A stretch of DNA of 64,000 nt. Source: Holacanthus passer. Taxonomy: Eukaryota; Chordata; Actinopteri; Pomacanthidae. Position numbers and translations under genes: made by a program. The notes below the pieces were generated by a model, which made no database searches, was not told where the DNA came from, and saw only the letters and a program-made list of their open reading frames with translations. This document shows positions 47,071-58,700 of this stretch, one piece after another. Position 1 is the stretch's first letter, and every line of letters begins with the position of its first letter. Where the stretch lies: positions 11,956,501 through 12,020,500 of the forward strand of contig JAFREQ010000012.1 in the NCBI GenBank assembly GCA_025331565.1, given 5' to 3'.

Positions 47071-50000
47071 ACACATAACGTTGAAGCCAATCCTATTTGT
47101 TTGTGTTAATGTTGATTTGGTCTCAAATATGGGCTCGACTGAGTGGTTTACTTTCCCTTTCTGTGCTTGAGGCACAATAGGAAATCACCTGTCATCCTCG
47201 CTACATTTCGTCTCTCTTTGCCTCTGTGTTATTAATAGAGTTACCAGACCCAAATCTGGGTATGGGGGCAAGTGGGACCCAAGCAAGTGGCGGGGCTGTT
47301 GTACCAAAAGGGACCAACAAAAGAAGAGCAGCGTAAGTGTTTTTATTAGTGACGCCTCTATGCTCATGTGTATTTGCTGACTGATTTACTTTTGTTTTTG
47401 ACAGTTGTGGTCAAAATTACTTGTGAGAATATTTGTGTGAAGCTTCTCATGTGCCTCTCTTCTCCTTATTACAGGCTCGACTTTGATGATGATGATGAAG
47501 GCAACAAGTTGTTCAGGTACATTTGTTTCAGTTTTGTTGTGTCGTAAAGCAAGATGAGGTGGAATATCAAGTGTTGAATCGTCCGGGCTGCTGATATAAC
47601 AAGCAGTGTTTTTTCTGTTTCTCCGCAGGTGTGACGATGAAACAGGAGGCTCCAACAATGACAAAGAGCGCTTTGCCAGGTAGTGGGATGAATTAGGAGA
47701 AATAGATGCGTGTATGGGAGCAATATTACGGATACAACAGTTACCCCCATGGTGCTGTCCCTCTCTTTTCTGAGTTTTTTTTTTTTTTACTCTTACAACT
47801 CTTTCTTTTGGTAGCGATTTGAGCCTGTGTTTTAGCGGGTTGGTTTCATTTCCAGGTTTTTGGAAGGAGATCAGAGTTTTGCAGATAAGGAAAAACTAGC
47901 CAGGTATGGCCTGTACCACTGTGGAAGGCTCCCTCTTCTGCTTGTATGCATATCAATATTGAATGCATTGATCAAGTACTGTCCTGTCTTGCTGGGACCC
48001 CAGCAAACTGTCATTTTGACAGCACAGAATTACTGGTATATATCTCTGCTTTATGCGCCTGTTTTGGTGCTTGTCAGAATGTTATGCTTCTTTGCCCAAG
48101 GCAGCTGGTTGTCTCTCTCAACCCACCACCGTGTTATGTGTCACTAACTGCTATGCTGTGTGTGACTTAGGGACTTTTTTCACTTTGATAATCCCTTCCT
48201 CTTGAGCAACTGTCCTCTCTGTCTCTTTTCTCTCCCCCCTCTCAGGACATCTGAAGGGTCTTTCTCTTTCTGCACTCGCTCTCTTTTGTCACAACGACTG
48301 GCCTTGAAAGACCAGGCTATCTTGCTTTTTCACGATCATTTTTATACTGTAGATCATTGACTACACTTTTTTGTTTTGCGTGTCCATTATTTCTCTCACC
48401 TTCTCTCATTCCCACCTCTTCTTCCCAATTGGCATACTTACATTGCAAATTTAACTCTAAACTCTACTCCATGTTGTCCACCTGTCCGTCTGTTTCCCCC
48501 ATCTCGATCCCTCCTGTCCTCTCCACCTCTGCTTCCCTTCCTCGTTTCCTCACTCCAGGGAGAATCACAGTGAAATTGAGAGGCGGAGGCGGAACAAGAT
48601 GACTGCCTATATCACAGAACTCTCAGACATGGTGCCCACCTGCAGTGCACTAGCACGGAAACCAGACAAACTAACCATCCTACGAATGGCTGTGTCCCAT
48701 ATGAAATCTCTGAGAGGAAGTGGCAATACCAATGCAGATGGGTCATACAAACCTTCTTTTCTCACTGACCAGGTAGGAGCAACCATGAGAGAGAAATGTA
48801 GAAACTGAGGGGTGGTCAGCTGTGAAATCTACTTTTTTTTTCGCCATTTAAGTCAACTTAAATTGAATTCATAGTGAGAAAATCTTAGAACTTTGCAGAA
48901 GGCATGTTCACAGTAGGCAAGATTTTCAGACAGGGCAGTACTGCTTGCGTAGAAGTCAACAAAGTCAATTTAATGTACAGGTCTCACAGTCAAAATGTAG
49001 TTCACACTAAACCTCTGTGAGCTCAATGGAAATACAGTGTGAACTTCGAGGAGCGAAAGTAGTAGCTTTTACACCCACAAGTTAGTTTTCTCACATGGTA
49101 GCTGAAAGACAGTCGCTATCTTTGATGTTGCTTGTGTAGTCTAAATTTGACACTTGGTCACCTTGTAAATTGTTCCAAAAACACTCTTTGTGAATATGCA
49201 ATGACTGTAAATAAGCCTCTGGTACCATACACCCGTCTGGTGAAACTCCTTGCTGATAAATGAAAGGAAGCAATTGGCTTAACTATCATGAAGGTAGCAC
49301 ATGTCATTATACCCTCAAGGTGCATAGGGATTTGGGTCTTCTGAATTTGGAGAAAAGGGGGTTAATCACAAAAAAAACTGAAAACACAAAGACTTAAGAT
49401 TCCTGCACTATGATAGATTTCTCATCCACACTGCTTAGCATATCTTTGATGCCATCTGTCCATAGGAACTGAAGCACCTCATTTTGGAGGCAGCCGACGG
49501 CTTCCTGTTCGTGGTGTCATGTGAGACTGGCCGCGTTGTTTACGTCTCTGACTCCCTGACACCCGTCCTCAACCAGTCACAGTCTGAATGGCTCGGCTCC
49601 TCCCTTTATGATCAGCTCCACCCAGATGATACAGAAAAGCTCAGGGAGCAGCTCTCTACTGCAGAGAATAACAGCACAGGTACAATGGATATACAGACTA
49701 TAACCAATTTCTTATCACTATTAATCTCCAATCTCAAAGTGTGGCACACAGTCACCTCACAGTTGAGTCAAATCTGTCTCTTACTTGTCTTTGAAGGGAG
49801 GATGTTGGATTTGAAGACAGGAACAGTGAAGAAGGAAGGTCAGCAGTCTTCAGCCAGAATGAGTATGGGAGCCCGTCGATCGTTCATCTGCAGAATGAGG
49901 TGTGATGCATACCATAGTTAATTACCCAGTTCATTATTTATATTGATATGTGTGCCTAGATGCATAAATTGCCCGTGTGGTGGCCTATGTGTACTTGCAG

Positions 50001-53000
50001 GTGTGGCTCTTGTCAGGTGGAACCGATGTCCATGAACAGACTGAACTTCCTTAGGAATAGAAACAGGTGACCAAACAGTTTTTCTTTTGCATTTGGTTTT
50101 AAAAATTGTGTTGGGATTACTGTGCAGAGCACGAGCATACCCGGAGTAGCCCAGTAGCAATAAGATGGAAGATGTAAGCTCACTTTTATTACTGGCATAG
50201 TAATAGGACTTATTGATTTTACTTTGTATTTTACAATTTCTTCCTTCACCTCAGGAATGGTTTGGGTGCAGCCAAGGAAGGGGAGCCCCAGTATGTAGTG
50301 GTCCACTGTACAGGATACATTAAGTCCTGGCCTCCTGCAGGTAAAACTAGTAATTTTATTGAAGTTGACATATATGGCCACCTGTTATATCTGCTTCAAA
50401 ATTTGACTAGGACCTGTAAATGATGCTAAGTGTGATAAATCATATTCATGAGTTATTCTTTGTGGCCCATGTTAACACGTTTTTTTTTAATATGTTTATG
50501 TTTTAGGAGTATCATTAACGGATGATGAAGCAGACAACACTCAGGGCAGTCGCTACTGTCTAGTTGCCATCGGGAGATTACAGGTATGATCGATGCCTCG
50601 TCTGTAGAGATATGCACGTGTGTCTTCTTTCCTGAAGCAAGTTACAATGACAAATTCATTTTTGACTGATCATATAGCATCACAATTGAGTAGTATATTT
50701 TCGGAAAGGAAATAAAAGTAGTTCACAATCTAAAAATAAAGTCACCTTTACCAGTGGTGGAAGAGTCGTATTCTTTTGAAAGTGCATATTTAACTATCTG
50801 TTTTATGCTCGCAATCTACAGTCTTATCTGAACTACATTATCGCTGATGTTTGCACTTTTACAGTGTGTTTTGATAAATGTTTTTTGCCTGTAAGCTGTC
50901 AATTGTAAAACGTTGATAGTATTCATGACTTTTAGGTAAGCACTCAGATTTTTTTTTCTAGTGATGATTTTTCATATAGATAACCAGATGAATGAGCATA
51001 TAAATGAGATTCTTGCAAAGTGTGACTTTTAACATGTAGAACTTGTTTCTTGCTTGCATTCTTGAAGGTTTTATGCTGATGCTAAAAAATTGAGTTTTGT
51101 CTTTTTTTTTCCTTTAGGTGACTTGTTGCCCAGGTGACACAGACATCAACAGTATCAGTGTTCCAGTGGAGTTCATCTCGCGCCATAACTGCCACGGCAT
51201 GTTCACCTTCATAGACCACCGCTGCGTGGCTGCTGTCGGCTACCAGCCCCAGGTAAGACTCACAGCTGGTGGAAATGTCAGGGACAAGAGGCATCCCCTA
51301 AAAACCTTTGTGCCAGAAGTTGGTGTTAATGTCTTCTCGGCTAATGGTTGTTGTATATCTGCTGTGTGTTGCAGGAATTACTGGGGAAAAATATTCTCGA
51401 GCTTGCCCACCCTGAAGACCAGGGCTTACTGAGAGATAGCTTCCAACAGGTAGGGCTGTCTCAGTATGTGCAGCTTTTGAAGGACTAATTTTTATCTCAC
51501 TTTCTCTTGTATTTGTTCTACCCCACCAGTGTGTTAACATGCACACTGGTGGGGTAGAACAATACGAGTACTCCACTGATCAAGTATTGCACTCCTATCA
51601 CATTGTCAGACTCATGATGGACAGCCTAAAAAGAAAAGCCAAAAAACAATGCAGCTGATGTCTGTTTTATTCCATACATTCTTCTTCCTTGTCAAAACCT
51701 GCTCCCTACAGTATGCAACTCCACTCGACTCTAATATAGCCTCAAGCCACTAGCCTCACACATAAATGATGTAATGAAAAGTGCACTCTTTCTTACCAAA
51801 GGGCATTGTCCAATTGCCTGTGTAACCTGATATCTCCCTAAACTCTGTTTCTGATTATGAAATCACCACATTATAGCTGTTTGGCTTGTTGAACTCATGT
51901 CCACAGGTGGTGAAGCTGAAGGGCCAAGTCCTGTCTGTGATGTTTCGGTTTCGCTCCAAATCACGAGAATGGATCTGGATGAGAACCAGCTCCTTCACCT
52001 TCCAGAACCCGTTTTCAGAGGAGATTGAGTATATCATCTGTACCAACGTCAATGTCAAGTGAGTCACACACACACACCAGCTGATTTTACCAATACTGGT
52101 GATTATGTAACATGATTACGCAGTCAAATACAGCACATAATGAAACCATTGTCATTTTGAAATGTAACTATTGTGAAAGATCCCTTGGTCTGAATGCTTA
52201 CCTATCACCCTCAATCCCCAGTTCCTCTTGCACCCTCGCCACAACCCCTTTAATAAACCACACACTGATCACTCTCTCCCTACCTCCCACCTCTCCTCTG
52301 CACCTGTCTCTGATTGTGGGGAAGTAGAAACTCACAGGACCCCCTCACTCCCATCTCCTCCCCAGGAGGTTCGCTGCCCCCCTCCCTGGGCCAGGGCAGC
52401 CCAAACTGCCCTCCTGTAGTGCTCAGCCCTGGGCAGGTGTCCACCAGGTGAGACCAGGCCTGGCCTGACTATCCTCCCCCTGCATGGGAGAACAGGGGCT
52501 GCTTCTTCATGGGAGACTACTGCTGTTTCTAGCAAACTACTCTTTTTGTTTACATTTCCCTTACTTTACTCTGAGGTGATTCTTCTTTCCATTGTATTTG
52601 TCAGTGTTCTGTAGTCTTAGAACAGTAGTGCTGTTGTCAAATGAAAAGCATGTCTAATAGCTGTTTTCTAGTAGTACATTTGGTTTAAGGGGACTTTTAA
52701 CACAGGTGGTATAGCATGTTAGCAGTATGTATTTGTATAACAGACCTCTCTCTCCTGAAGCGTGTTACAGCCTTCCTCTTCTGTCCTCGTTTCTTCCTCG
52801 TTTATGTTGCCATGGTGGCCGGTGGCGGTTTGAGTGCTATTTTGTCGGCAGGTGTTTGGGATTTCTCGCTCAAAGGTGGAGGGCATGGAAATGGAAATGA
52901 GGCTATTTTAGACTGACTCTCTCTCTCTCTCGCTCTCTGTTTCCCTTTTCAGGCAGTTACAGCAGCAACAGCAGGCCGAACTAGAGGGAGGTGGAACCAG

Positions 53001-56000
53001 AGACAGCATGTATGAGGCAGGACCAATCACCCTCTCACAGGTTAGGCCACGCACATATGGGCACAAATGAATGTGATTTGATTGAAGCATAGGTTATGCC
53101 TGCTTCTCCTTGGTGCCTTGTCCCTTGCTATAGTGACTGATCAGGCCTTTTTATTTATGGGAACAGTGGCAGGATGTTGATTATTTGCCCAGCAGGAAAA
53201 CAGAAACGGATGTTGGGATTGTTCCATTATCCCAACTGACTGCCTGCTGTTCATGCTTGAAAAAACACTTTCTCTGTAGTATTTGTTCATCTAAAGAGAT
53301 TTTAAGCCTGCAAGTATTTGTATACCAATTTTTACATGACTAAAAGTGCTGTATTTGATCACAATCTTGACTTAAACTCTTCTCTTGCCACTATGCATGC
53401 AGTAGGAGCACCGCTATGCAGTCAGTTATCCTTTGAAACAGTGAAGGAACTACATTATACTTCCACACAGGAACAAAATTATGTAAAATAAATTTTAAAA
53501 ATGATCTACAACGCAATGAAATATGAATCACTGTCATGCTTGACATCAGACAAAACTCTGAAGATAGTATTGAATTATCAGTATTTCTTACTGTATTCAA
53601 ATGTACTGTGAATTATTGTGACTAATTTATCATACATACTTTGCACTCATGCACACACAAAATCACAGAACATTTGTGAAAATTAGTTTAAAGTCATGGA
53701 AAAAGTAGTAAAATACACCACAGTGCACTAATAGTTAGCTCTAATACTTTATTACTAGCACATGAGCGCTAAACAGCTAGTTAGTATAATGACTAGTTTG
53801 GTTAGCAGAAAAATTACTAATATCTCAAATTACAAACTACAGTCACAAAATAGCTACTGTATAGCAGCTACTGCTAGCTGCTGTATGACAGTTAAACAAT
53901 GACTTTGGGGGAATAAATAAAACCTACTTGTCAGTATTTGATTACAGATCAGACAACATGGTGAATGTATCTGTCAGTTAAACTGTTTTGGAACTGTGCC
54001 AGTAGTTATGGCTAATAGCATTACAATGTTCAACTGAAACCAACTGCAGCTGCCGCAACACATATTATTTACTGTATGTTATATTGAACATATATTAAAT
54101 TCTGCTTCTGCTACTTCTGTCTACTCTGCAAATATGACACCTGTTGCATGTTTGTGCCTGGAAAAGGGATTTCTCTGTGTTGGCACCTCTTGAAGTTTGA
54201 GCGTGAGATGATGAATAGTCACAATTGGAGCCAGGCCAGTTCTTTATCACTTAAACACATAGAGAGTTTTGGCGTGTGATCTCTAACTAATACTTTTGGT
54301 GGTCCTCAGATGCCAGTGCAGCCAGTGACAGCAGCAGGGCCGGACCACAGCAAGAGCCTTGAGAAGCCAGAGCTCTACTCCTCCCTTTTCCAAGGCTCAG
54401 ATCAGACCAAGGTCCTGCCCCCCACCCCCACTCCCTCCACACAGATCTACCCTCCAGCCAACAACTTCACTGCTGGTCGTTCCAATGATGTATACAGGTA
54501 AAAAGTCCTCTGTGTTTATACATGTCTGTGCATGTGTTAACATGGACACCAGATCTTAAACCCGGAGGCCATACTAAATCTAATCAATTCCTTGGAGCTC
54601 TTTCAGACACTTAATGTCATTTACCAGAGTCAGTAACTTCATAGTCATAGTCACTAGCAACACAGCCTCTAATTCCTACCCTGTTATCTTGAGATCTGAC
54701 TTAATTAGCTTATATTGTTAACTTGTGATAACAGAGATTTTGCTGTTTGGATCTGGAGGTATTGTTGGGATTGTTATCTAATATAAACTAGCCTCAGGGA
54801 GTCCTCACTGTAGTGGAATGAATTTATGTAACCTACCAACTGGTTTGCATGTCTGAAGGTTTTACCTATCAGAGCAGAGCTAGAAGGGACAGTTTTTGCA
54901 TGATACTGGTTTATGCAGAACAACAATCCAAGGGAGAACTCCCAGTTTTCTCAATTGTGAATCTGCCACATACTAGTCCACATGAAGGGTATAGGAGAAC
55001 AAAGGCTTTCCACATGTGCTTTAAGTGGATGCAGATGCTGCCTGACAAAGATTATGGTCCTTTCAGAATGTATTCCTGAAAATGTGGTTACTGTATGTTT
55101 CTAGAAGCTATACTCACTGTTTCGTTGACTTTGAATGTCATTGCTTCATTTGCTACTAACCAGAAAAGAACATGTTTAACAAAGGGATCCATTTTTACAT
55201 CTCTGCGCTGGCATAAGTTGTGGACACAAGCATTATGTTTTCAGGTTGTACGTCTGTCCCATTCTTGTGAACGGGAAATCTAAGGAGCGCCTCGAGGGAA
55301 TTTCTAAAATTTGGCACAAACATCTGCTTGGACTCAAGGAAGAACTGATTAGATTGTAGTGGTCAAAAATCAGCGGTCAAAGGATGTCACTGTGACCTCA
55401 CATCCGTCCCATTCTTGTGAACGCAAGATCTCAGGAACACCTGGAAAAAATATCATTACATCTGGTACAAATGTCCACTTGGACTCAAGGATGAACTAAT
55501 TAGAATTTAATGGTCAGGTGAAGGTCACTGTGACCTCACAAAACACATTTTGTCAATTTTGGGTGTTCGCCTTGAAACTGGTAATTGTATAGATCTTCTG
55601 TGCTGCCAGGTTGAAGGTGTGCATGCTTATGTGCGTGTGAAGCATCCATGTTTTAGAATGTGTAGCTTTTTTGCAGCAAAATCCACATTTGAAGCATTGT
55701 AGTCCACCACAACTCATTGGTTTTGCTGATATTGATTGATGTAAACTGCAGCTTGACGGCAACTAATTTATGTTGTTTTCTCCCAGTAGATGACAGCCAG
55801 GTAACAGAGTTCTCTCCCTCCCATTACATTTGTCAGCAGGCCGGTCAATATGAATCCACAGATAACTCCCCAGATGGCACAGCAAGGTCACTCAGCAGGG
55901 CAGATGCTGGCTCAGATGTCTCGTCAGAATGGAGTCCCACACTCGGTTACCCCCTCCGGCACTGGCACCCCCCTCCATGCAGGACCAGCAGGAGGAGGAT

Positions 56001-56766
56001 GGCCTGTAGCTGGAGCTAGACCACAATTTAATAACCAGGTAAGCCAATACAACAAGATTTATATGACTTTATTAAGCCTTTGGTGTCATAGTTTTAGTCA
56101 ATCTTCATTCATCACTAATCACATAATTAATATCCACCCCACCTGTCTTCAAGTCAGTAAATGGAGTTACTTTTCCTCTTCTATCCAGCAGGTGGCTCCC
56201 CAGGCAGCAAAGACCATGTCGCCACCGTTTGCTCGCATGGGAGGATTTGGAGGCGGCTCAACCAACTCTTTTGACCAGATGCCTACAGGTGCCTCTCCCA
56301 CCACAACCAGCGGTGCAAACTACCCGCCCATGAATGTGCGTGCCAGCCTCAACACCAATGGTTACGGTAGGTTGCGTGCATACATGTGTGACCCCATGTC
56401 TATGTGTTATACTGGTGCATCCTTTCACCCCTCTGTATCTCATCCCAGATGGCTCTCAGTCTGGGGCACAGTTCCCCTCCCGAGCAGCGGAGGCAGTGTG
56501 GCCCCAGTGGCAAGGCCAGCAGCACTCGCAGAGTAACGCAGAGCAGCATCCTCATGCTCAGGGCAACCAGCAAGACATGTTTCCTGTGAGTGATGCAAGT
56601 CTTATCTCTCTTCATCATGCACTTTTTTTCCTCACCCTCTGTCACTTAAAATAAATCTCTTTGTCTCTTTAATCTGATTCAGGATGTGTTGTCTATTCTC
56701 GACCAGCCTGCGAACTTCAACAGTGATGACTTTGAGATTCCCATCTACCCTCCATTTAACGAGTGA
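46564..56766 (+). CDS. arnt: aryl hydrocarbon receptor nuclear translocator (arnt), 20 coding exons, 749 aa
   Basis: The bHLH-PAS class II partner of AhR, HIF-alpha and SIM proteins; it binds E-box-like DNA half-sites in the nucleus. Exons: 46564-46582, 47239-47332, 47475-47516, 47629-47679, 47856-47903, 48559-48772, 49466-49679, 49797-49899, 50001-50066, 50255-50340, 50507-50583, 51118-51252, 51375-51449, 51907-52058, 52953-53040, 54310-54497, 55840-56038, 56189-56366, 56449-56585, 56683-56766 (2250 nt). KRRAALDFDDD near 34-44 is the nuclear-localisation region. The bHLH (about 85-140) has the DNA-contact residues H88, E92, R96. PAS-A runs from about 157 and PAS-B from about 345 to 455. A QLQQQQQ stretch (about 460-466) and a Gln/Pro/Ser-rich activation region follow, ending in the acidic [13 protein letters not shown]. 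The upstream CDDE and DKER exons favour ARNT over ARNT2. An in-frame upstream ATG at 46546 has poor context. Human ARNT is about 789 aa. Confidence 0.95.
47475..47903 (+). CDS. arnt: three in-frame arnt microexons before the bHLH
   Basis: Exons 3, 4 and 5 (42, 51 and 48 nt) are all multiples of three and all flanked by phase-2 introns, so any combination can be skipped without a frame change. Exons 4 and 5 both end in the same motif (DKERFAR and DKEKLAR), the mark of an exon duplication. Human ARNT has a known alternative 45-nt exon at this place that also ends in DKERLAR, so alternative isoforms are expected here. Confidence 0.8.
50752..50930. repeat. fragment of dispersed teleost repeat (CAGTGGTGGAAGA end)
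   Basis: It begins CCAGTGGTGGAAGAGTCGTA, the recurrent end of the same family as 45618-45785, then degrades. It lies in arnt intron 11. Confidence 0.45.
51513..51562. repeat. 21-bp perfect hairpin in arnt intron 13
   Basis: The left arm (51513-51533) starts TTGTTCTACCCCACCAG. The right arm (51542-51562) is its exact reverse complement over all 21 bases, with an 8-base loop. A one-base bulge extends the stem by a few more pairs. It adjoins a dispersed repeat, so it may be a transposon end or a template-switch inversion. I see no evidence that it is a microRNA. Confidence 0.8.
51563..51860. repeat. dispersed repeat related to 42204-42740
   Basis: ACATTCTTCTTCCTTGTCAA, CCTGCTCCCTACA and GCCTCAAGCCACTAGCCTCA at about 51677-51757 match the repeat in cers2 intron 9 with modest divergence. 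Confidence 0.5.
52222..52323 (+). CDS. arnt: possible alternative arnt exon (102 nt), weak
   Basis: A good acceptor (CAATCCCCAG) and a weak donor (GGGGAA|GTAGAA) bound an open 34-codon segment. It has the right phase (2-2) to sit between exons 14 and 15. Its translation begins NSS, as does the extra segment that human ARNT, from memory, carries at this position. The rest (low-complexity Leu/Thr/Pro) does not align, so it may be chance. Confidence 0.2.
55256..55555. repeat. tandem duplication of a ~150-bp teleost repeat unit
   Basis: Two units each begin GTCCCATTCTTGTGAACG (55256 and 55406), share ACTTGGACTCAAGGA-type and AATTAGA phrases, and end CACTGTGACCTCACA. Offsets of 150 and 138 bases at the two ends show indels between copies. 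I recall this unit as widespread in fish genomes, often in longer arrays. Confidence 0.75.
55522..55536. promoter_or_regulatory. perfect palindromic estrogen-response element
   Basis: AGGTCACTGTGACCT is an exact match to the ERE consensus AGGTCAnnnTGACCT. It lies at the end of the second repeat unit; the first unit carries a one-mismatch version (TGTCACTGTGACCT, from 55385). Binding is not shown. Confidence 0.6.
55837..55839 (+). promoter_or_regulatory. arnt: CAGCAG tandem (NAGNAG) acceptor, arnt exon 17
   Basis: The acceptor reads TTTGTCAGCAG|GCC. Either AG keeps the frame, adding or dropping one Ser (S-R-P versus R-P). Exon 18 (acceptor at 56187-56191, CCAGCAG) has the same arrangement, adding or dropping one Gln; human ARNT has two Gln there. 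Confidence 0.6.
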
Positions 56767-58700
56767 CCCGGTCAATACTTCTCTGCTGGTCTACCCCTTT
56801 GTCTTTTTGACTGTTTTTGCCCTTAGTCTTTCTTATATTCAGCTCTTCTGCTCCTGAGAGTAGCACTCTTCCCTTGCTTTGCATGGCTTAAATTGCACTG
56901 CCACAAGCCAGTTAAAGATGGAGGGATGTATCTGACTGCAGATATATACGGTATAGGGGAGGAAAATCAAGGATTTGCTACTGACTAAAAGATGATTATT
57001 TTAACAGTATTCCAGCCATTGTAAGAGAATTCTCTAGCTAGCACTGCCCAAAGCTCCACAATCTATGTTGTAGATATGTGATATATATATATAAATAAAT
57101 ATATAAACGCGCACAATCACACAAACCACACTTGAATAGACTGCACAGAAACACTCTCTTACACTCTGATAAACATAAACAGGAAGTAAACATACACACA
57201 CACAAAGGCCTTTTATTCTAATATGTTCCTAGTTTTTCTCAGGCAATGATGAAGAGTGTATTTTGCTGTTTTACCCTTTAGCATGTAGACTAATCACTCC
57301 AATCGTTGATTAAAACTCTCAGGAAATTGCAGGGATATACAGCTTTGGTGATTTTTACATTCTCCGCTGTGGCACGCAAACTCACCACTGTCTGTGCTAA
57401 CCTCACTCACAGTTTTAAATCCACAGCATGTCTCTGCATGCAGCACTGCTTTCATGGAGCGCTTCTACAATACTAGAGTACAGTTTTCTCTGTACGTTGG
57501 TGGCTTCACCTATGAATTTAATTATTTTGTTTTTCCTCTACATGTGAGTTTTTTTTCCTGCAATGGATGATTTACTTCAGTAACAGACACACAGTGTTAC
57601 AATGGCTATGTACTGTTTGTTGTCTAGGTGCCCCGTTAGAAATGTATACAATCAAAAAATATTTTTCTTTGCCTACATATACATATATACAGTATGCATG
57701 TCTGTATGTATGCAAAATGGATGCGTACAGTATCATTATCAACTTAATGGTTTCAACTTAAGGGTTTCCGACTTGCTCGATATTCATCCTTCTGTCGCCC
57801 TGCATTACTGTACCAAGTATGTGCTTTTTGTACTCCTTTTGTAAAAGAAATACAAAAAAGAAATCATACAGCAATAATTACCAAGCAGGAATTGTGTACT
57901 TTTGAAGCCATTTGTTATTATTGTCATAATTGTTGTTCTTTGATTAATGTTATTTTAAAATGGAGAGATGTGGTAGTAATGATTGATTTAACTGAAATGT
58001 TTCCCAATATTTTATTGTTATTTCCAAACTTTTGCTGATCTCTTGACCTCTCCTTTGCCCTTTTCTGATTGGTTTTTATTAATGGTTTGATCAGGGTATT
58101 CAGGATTGAAATGGAATAAACAGAGCTAAAAATAATATGATCTACAAGTGAGAATCCCCCCAAAAGATTTTGTTTTATTAGTGTTTTGTCCTCTGTGTGT
58201 GACAAACATTTGGACTTGGACTGAATTTGCCAACTAGATCCAATCACCTGTGTTTTACAATCATTTTTTGGTAAGTTTGTATTATAGAAGAATGTTGTGG
58301 GATGAAAGATAGGGCTACTAAAATATTTTAATTTTTAATATGTGGAATTGGTTAAAGTTTTACCCTTTTTAATTGCAGTTTTCCATTGTCTGTGTGTAAC
58401 ACTGGCACACACGATGACAAATTATATAATTGTAATTATATAATTGTATGTAAACCCATGCTGATAATTGTCCAGTTTTCATCTTGACGAGGGTGGTTTG
58501 TTGGTGACTGTGTTGTCTTTGTTATGTTGATAATCTCTTTGGTTGCTCTGTATCCAGGTTTTTTTTTTCTTTTTCAATGATGTGAACTTTTATCACTCAT
58601 AGAAACACAAATATATAAATATACTGTATATGTCTATGAAATGTTGAATGAGAGAAAGAAATGTTTGGTTTTTGTATTAAATTGTTTTATTGTTGAAAAT
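56767..58700 (+). other. arnt: arnt 3' UTR
   Basis: AT-rich sequence without coding exons. AATAAA at 58115-58120 and ATTAAA at 58676-58681 are candidate poly(A) signals; the latter is followed by a GT-rich stretch. A perfect 14-bp tandem duplication (ATTATATAATTGTA, 58421-58434 and 58435-58448) lies inside. Confidence 0.6.
58676..58681 (+). terminator. arnt: candidate distal poly(A) signal of arnt
   Basis: ATTAAA is followed within 30 bases by TG-rich sequence. AATAAA at 58115 is the proximal alternative. Confidence 0.45.

Noticed and set aside
47860..48147. 95-codon frame with hydrophobic C-terminus
   Set aside because: Only its first residues are arnt exon 5; the rest is translated intron after the donor at 47904.
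51513..51562. The arnt hairpin as a microRNA precursor
   Set aside because: The stem is about 21-24 bp, too short for a typical precursor of about 30 bp or more, and no known microRNA seed was recognised.
52366..52447. Proline-rich open segment with an acceptor and possible donors, as an arnt exon
   Set aside because: Neither possible donor (after 52436 or 52447) restores the phase needed to join exon 15; both give early stops.
55850..56536. 228-codon uninterrupted frame read as one exon
   Set aside because: It is two arnt exons (17 and 18) plus read-through introns; the protein family match stops at the donors at 56038 and 56366.
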